Origin: Pseudomonadota bacterium
GTDB lineage: Bacteria > Pseudomonadota > Gammaproteobacteria > Burkholderiales > Burkholderiaceae_C
Assembly (NCBI GenBank): GCA_021805825.1
Contig: JAJZEC010000029.1
Span: 1 to 44,928 of the forward strand
Direction of reading: 5' to 3'
DNA: 44,928 nt
Part shown: positions 44,872-44,928 of the stretch, in pieces
How positions within the stretch are numbered: the first letter of the stretch is position 1
Layout: each line of letters opens with the position of its first letter
The notes under the pieces: model-generated
Told to the model about the DNA's origin: nothing
What the model saw: only the letters and a program-made list of their open reading frames with translations
Databases searched by the model: none
Position numbers and translations under genes: made by a program

Positions 44872-44928
44872 CTACAGCAGGGTCATCTGAGCGTCGCGGG
44901 TCGGTTTGGGGAGCTTGAGGGCCTGGAA
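44872..44928 (-). CDS. 3' end of a gene entering from the right edge, unidentified
   Basis: The minus strand reads FQALKLPKPTRDAQMTLL and a TAG stop. Sixteen of its 18 sense codons end in G or C, as in real genes here. The opposite strand from ATG 44839 is also open, but its codons are poor in G/C at the third position. Only 18 residues are visible, so the family cannot be named; a transposase tail is one possibility because of the AT-rich flank. Confidence 0.35.
   Translation of the reverse strand, partial: FQALKLPKPTRDAQMTLL

Noticed and set aside
44839-44928. Plus-strand gene start MFLLRRVKKLPLQQ running off the right edge
   Set aside because: Codon third positions are poor in G/C and there is no ribosome binding site; the minus-strand reading is better.

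Overview
The window is uniformly GC-rich and densely coded. Its gene families (narXL/narGHJI, narK, an rpfE-recJ pair, lolD, a HIT protein beside tatA) suggest a facultatively anaerobic, nitrate-respiring Betaproteobacterium, probably Burkholderiales-like. That placement is inferred from gene content only.

Left part (1-14966), nitrate respiration. A phosphate acyltransferase fragment runs off the left edge. Next comes a DUF488-hemerythrin fusion, divergent from narX-narL. The structural operon lies on the minus strand in the order cytochrome c, narG, narH, narJ, narI. Divergent from it are a second NarL-type regulator, a NarK transporter and a soluble PAS chemoreceptor. Two near-identical sites built from NarL-type heptamers in direct repeat lie upstream of the cytochrome-nar operon and of narK.

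Middle (15031-20471). rpfE-recJ is followed by a PAS-GAF-GGDEF-EAL protein.

Glycan locus (20477-34147, minus strand). Twelve tightly packed, often overlapping genes encode a MurJ-like flippase, an HpcH-type aldolase, a small phosphoglycosyl transferase, an AsnB-type amidotransferase, an unassigned GT-B protein, six enzymes of a complete legionaminic-type nonulosonic acid pathway, and finally a LolD-type ABC ATPase. The aminotransferase carries an N-terminal CBS pair. The early enzymes could feed both a PglC-like lipid-linked branch and a CMP-nonulosonate branch.

Right part (34266-44928). A tRNA-Arg(ACG) with promoter and terminator is followed by a MazE/MazF pair in a composition-shifted segment. 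Then come tatA, an SPFH / unknown protein / HIT group, an SDR, a large membrane-bound EAL phosphodiesterase whose gene overlaps an ABC-type solute-binding protein gene, and a flavin amine oxidase. The last bases appear to hold the 3' end of a minus-strand gene entering from the right.

The two most notable systems are the nonulosonate operon (fused aminotransferase, aldolase, coupled LolD) and the nitrate regulon with twin heptamer sites and two different NarL proteins. No CRISPR array, rRNA operon, integrase or complete insertion sequence was seen.
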